The notes beneath the pieces are model-generated. The model searched no databases. It was given only the letters and a program-made list of their open reading frames with translations, and was not told where the DNA came from. Below, piece by piece: positions 4,769-5,454 of a stretch of 5,454 nt of DNA (position 1 is its first letter; the number at the start of each line of letters is the position of its first letter). The position numbers and the translations under genes are program-made. The stretch comes from Acidobacteriota bacterium (GTDB lineage: Bacteria > Acidobacteriota > Terriglobia > 20CM-2-55-15), in contig QHXA01000154.1 in NCBI GenBank assembly GCA_003222755.1, positions 8,455-13,908 of the forward strand, written 5' to 3'.

Positions 4769-5454
4769 AGTGGAATCCGGTGATAACCTGTGCGCAAGAC
4801 CTGCATGACTTGCATCGTGAGCGTCACCACAATGAGTTCGCGAGCTTCTTCTTCAGACATCGCAAGGCGCAGGTTCAGTTCACGGCAGCGGACGATCATG
4901 TGTTTTACGATGTGGTTGACGGTGTAATGGTGGACGCCGGTTCCAAGAGCCACGATGTCACTGATCTCGGAGCGATAGTGCCGAAGGAACTGAGCCGCGC
5001 TAGGAGCTGCCCGCCGGCGCGAATCCTCCGAGAAGACCCGGTATAGGTTTCGTTCGTAAGACGCGGGCCAGTCAATCGTGTAATAGGCGCGTTTCCGCTG
5101 ATAATGTTCCCGCAGGGTCTTTTTCAGAGACGGCAAGGGTTCCACTTCACGTCGTACGATGCGCGCGGGACATTGCCCGGTCAATCCGATCATGATGTGG
5201 TCGACGTACTCTATTTTTCGGTGAGCGCCCCACCCTTCATATTGACGGCGCCATTGGCCGCCGGGCTTCAACCAAACCGCAAAGGTTTCGGCGAAATCTT
5301 CGGCAGGGTGGGCCTGGGCATACCATGCATCGAGGTTCAAAACATAGTCGCGGCTTCCGGGTTGTGGCTGGTACCACTCGGGATAAGGCACGTGATAAGA
5401 CCCAAAGGTGTCCTTCCAACTTCGCCTTGTGTGCAGACGGAAAGCGTTATCGAT
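4765..5454 (-). CDS. Putative zinc-binding metallopeptidase, C-terminal part (5' end beyond right edge)
   Basis: The frame is open to the right edge. A GTG at 5391 is in frame, but 21 further codons upstream (IDNAFRLHTRRSWKDTFGSY...) look equally coding, so the gene begins outside. The visible part is 229 residues. The motif YAQAHPAEDFAETFAVWL (about 5322-5269) and the following KIEYVDHIM match what I recall of the putative zinc-binding metallo-peptidase family (PF15887). There an HExxH helix directly precedes an 'aydNAyrLhrr' segment. On that basis the HExxH should lie a few residues past the window, with Glu of DFAET a candidate third zinc ligand (5289-5287). The C-terminal half (about 5150-4765) is helical and basic (LKKTLREHYQRKRAYY) and ends HRIPL. 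The TGA overlaps the GTG of the ATP-grasp gene by 4 nt, so the two are translated together. Substrate and cellular location cannot be told without the N-terminus. Confidence 0.65.
   Translation of the reverse strand: MDNAFRLHTRRSWKDTFGSYHVPYPEWYQPQPGSRDYVLNLDAWYAQAHPAEDFAETFAVWLKPGGQWRRQYEGWGAHRKIEYVDHIMIGLTGQCPARIVRREVEPLPSLKKTLREHYQRKRAYYTIDWPASYERNLYRVFSEDSRRRAAPSAAQFLRHYRSEISDIVALGTGVHHYTVNHIVKHMIVRCRELNLRLAMSEEEARELIVVTLTMQVMQVLRTGYHRIPL

Noticed and set aside
4187..4783. 198-codon plus-strand open frame
   Set aside because: It lies fully antisense to the ATP-grasp gene, which has recognisable motifs; the plus-strand product shows no family features.

Overview
The window looks like chromosomal DNA of a soil-type acidobacterium (Acidobacteriota). 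This is inferred from protein character: a two-heme cytochrome of a layout I associate with that phylum, a small outer-membrane barrel ending in a phenylalanine, and a peptidase/ATP-grasp gene pair. No rRNA or other taxonomic marker is present, so the assignment is tentative.

Left part, plus strand (1-2026). The 3' end of a gene resembling winged-helix DNA-binding (AlkZ/YcaQ-like) proteins runs in from the left edge and stops at 356. After a short hairpin-rich spacer comes a trehalose-synthase-like GH13 alpha-amylase-family gene (402-2026). It keeps all catalytic residues but is broken near 566-577, where about 28 nt seem to be missing and the reading frame shifts.

Middle, minus strand (2998-2042). 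A periplasmic c-type cytochrome converges on the GH13 gene, with only 15 nt between the two stops. It joins an N-terminal class I cytochrome c domain to a C-terminal domain whose CxxCH placement recalls cytochrome c'. It has a good ribosome binding site.

Non-coding block (2999-3299). This 300-nt gap is filled with inverted repeats. The core (3084-3284) has terminal inverted repeats of about 33 nt, two side hairpins placed almost as mirror images, and a hairpin at its centre. It reads as a folded interspersed repeat, MITE-like element or structured RNA, and is the least explained part of the window.

Right part, minus strand (5454-3300). Three genes appear to form one tightly coupled operon. 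In transcription order they are a putative zinc metallopeptidase (its HExxH presumably just beyond the right edge), a D-Ala-D-Ala-ligase-like ATP-grasp enzyme, and a small outer-membrane beta-barrel protein. The first pair overlaps by 4 nt (GTGA) and the second by 1 nt (TAGTG). A peptidase, a peptide-bond-forming ligase and an envelope barrel in one transcript suggest a shared envelope or peptide-processing role, but no substrate can be read from the sequence.
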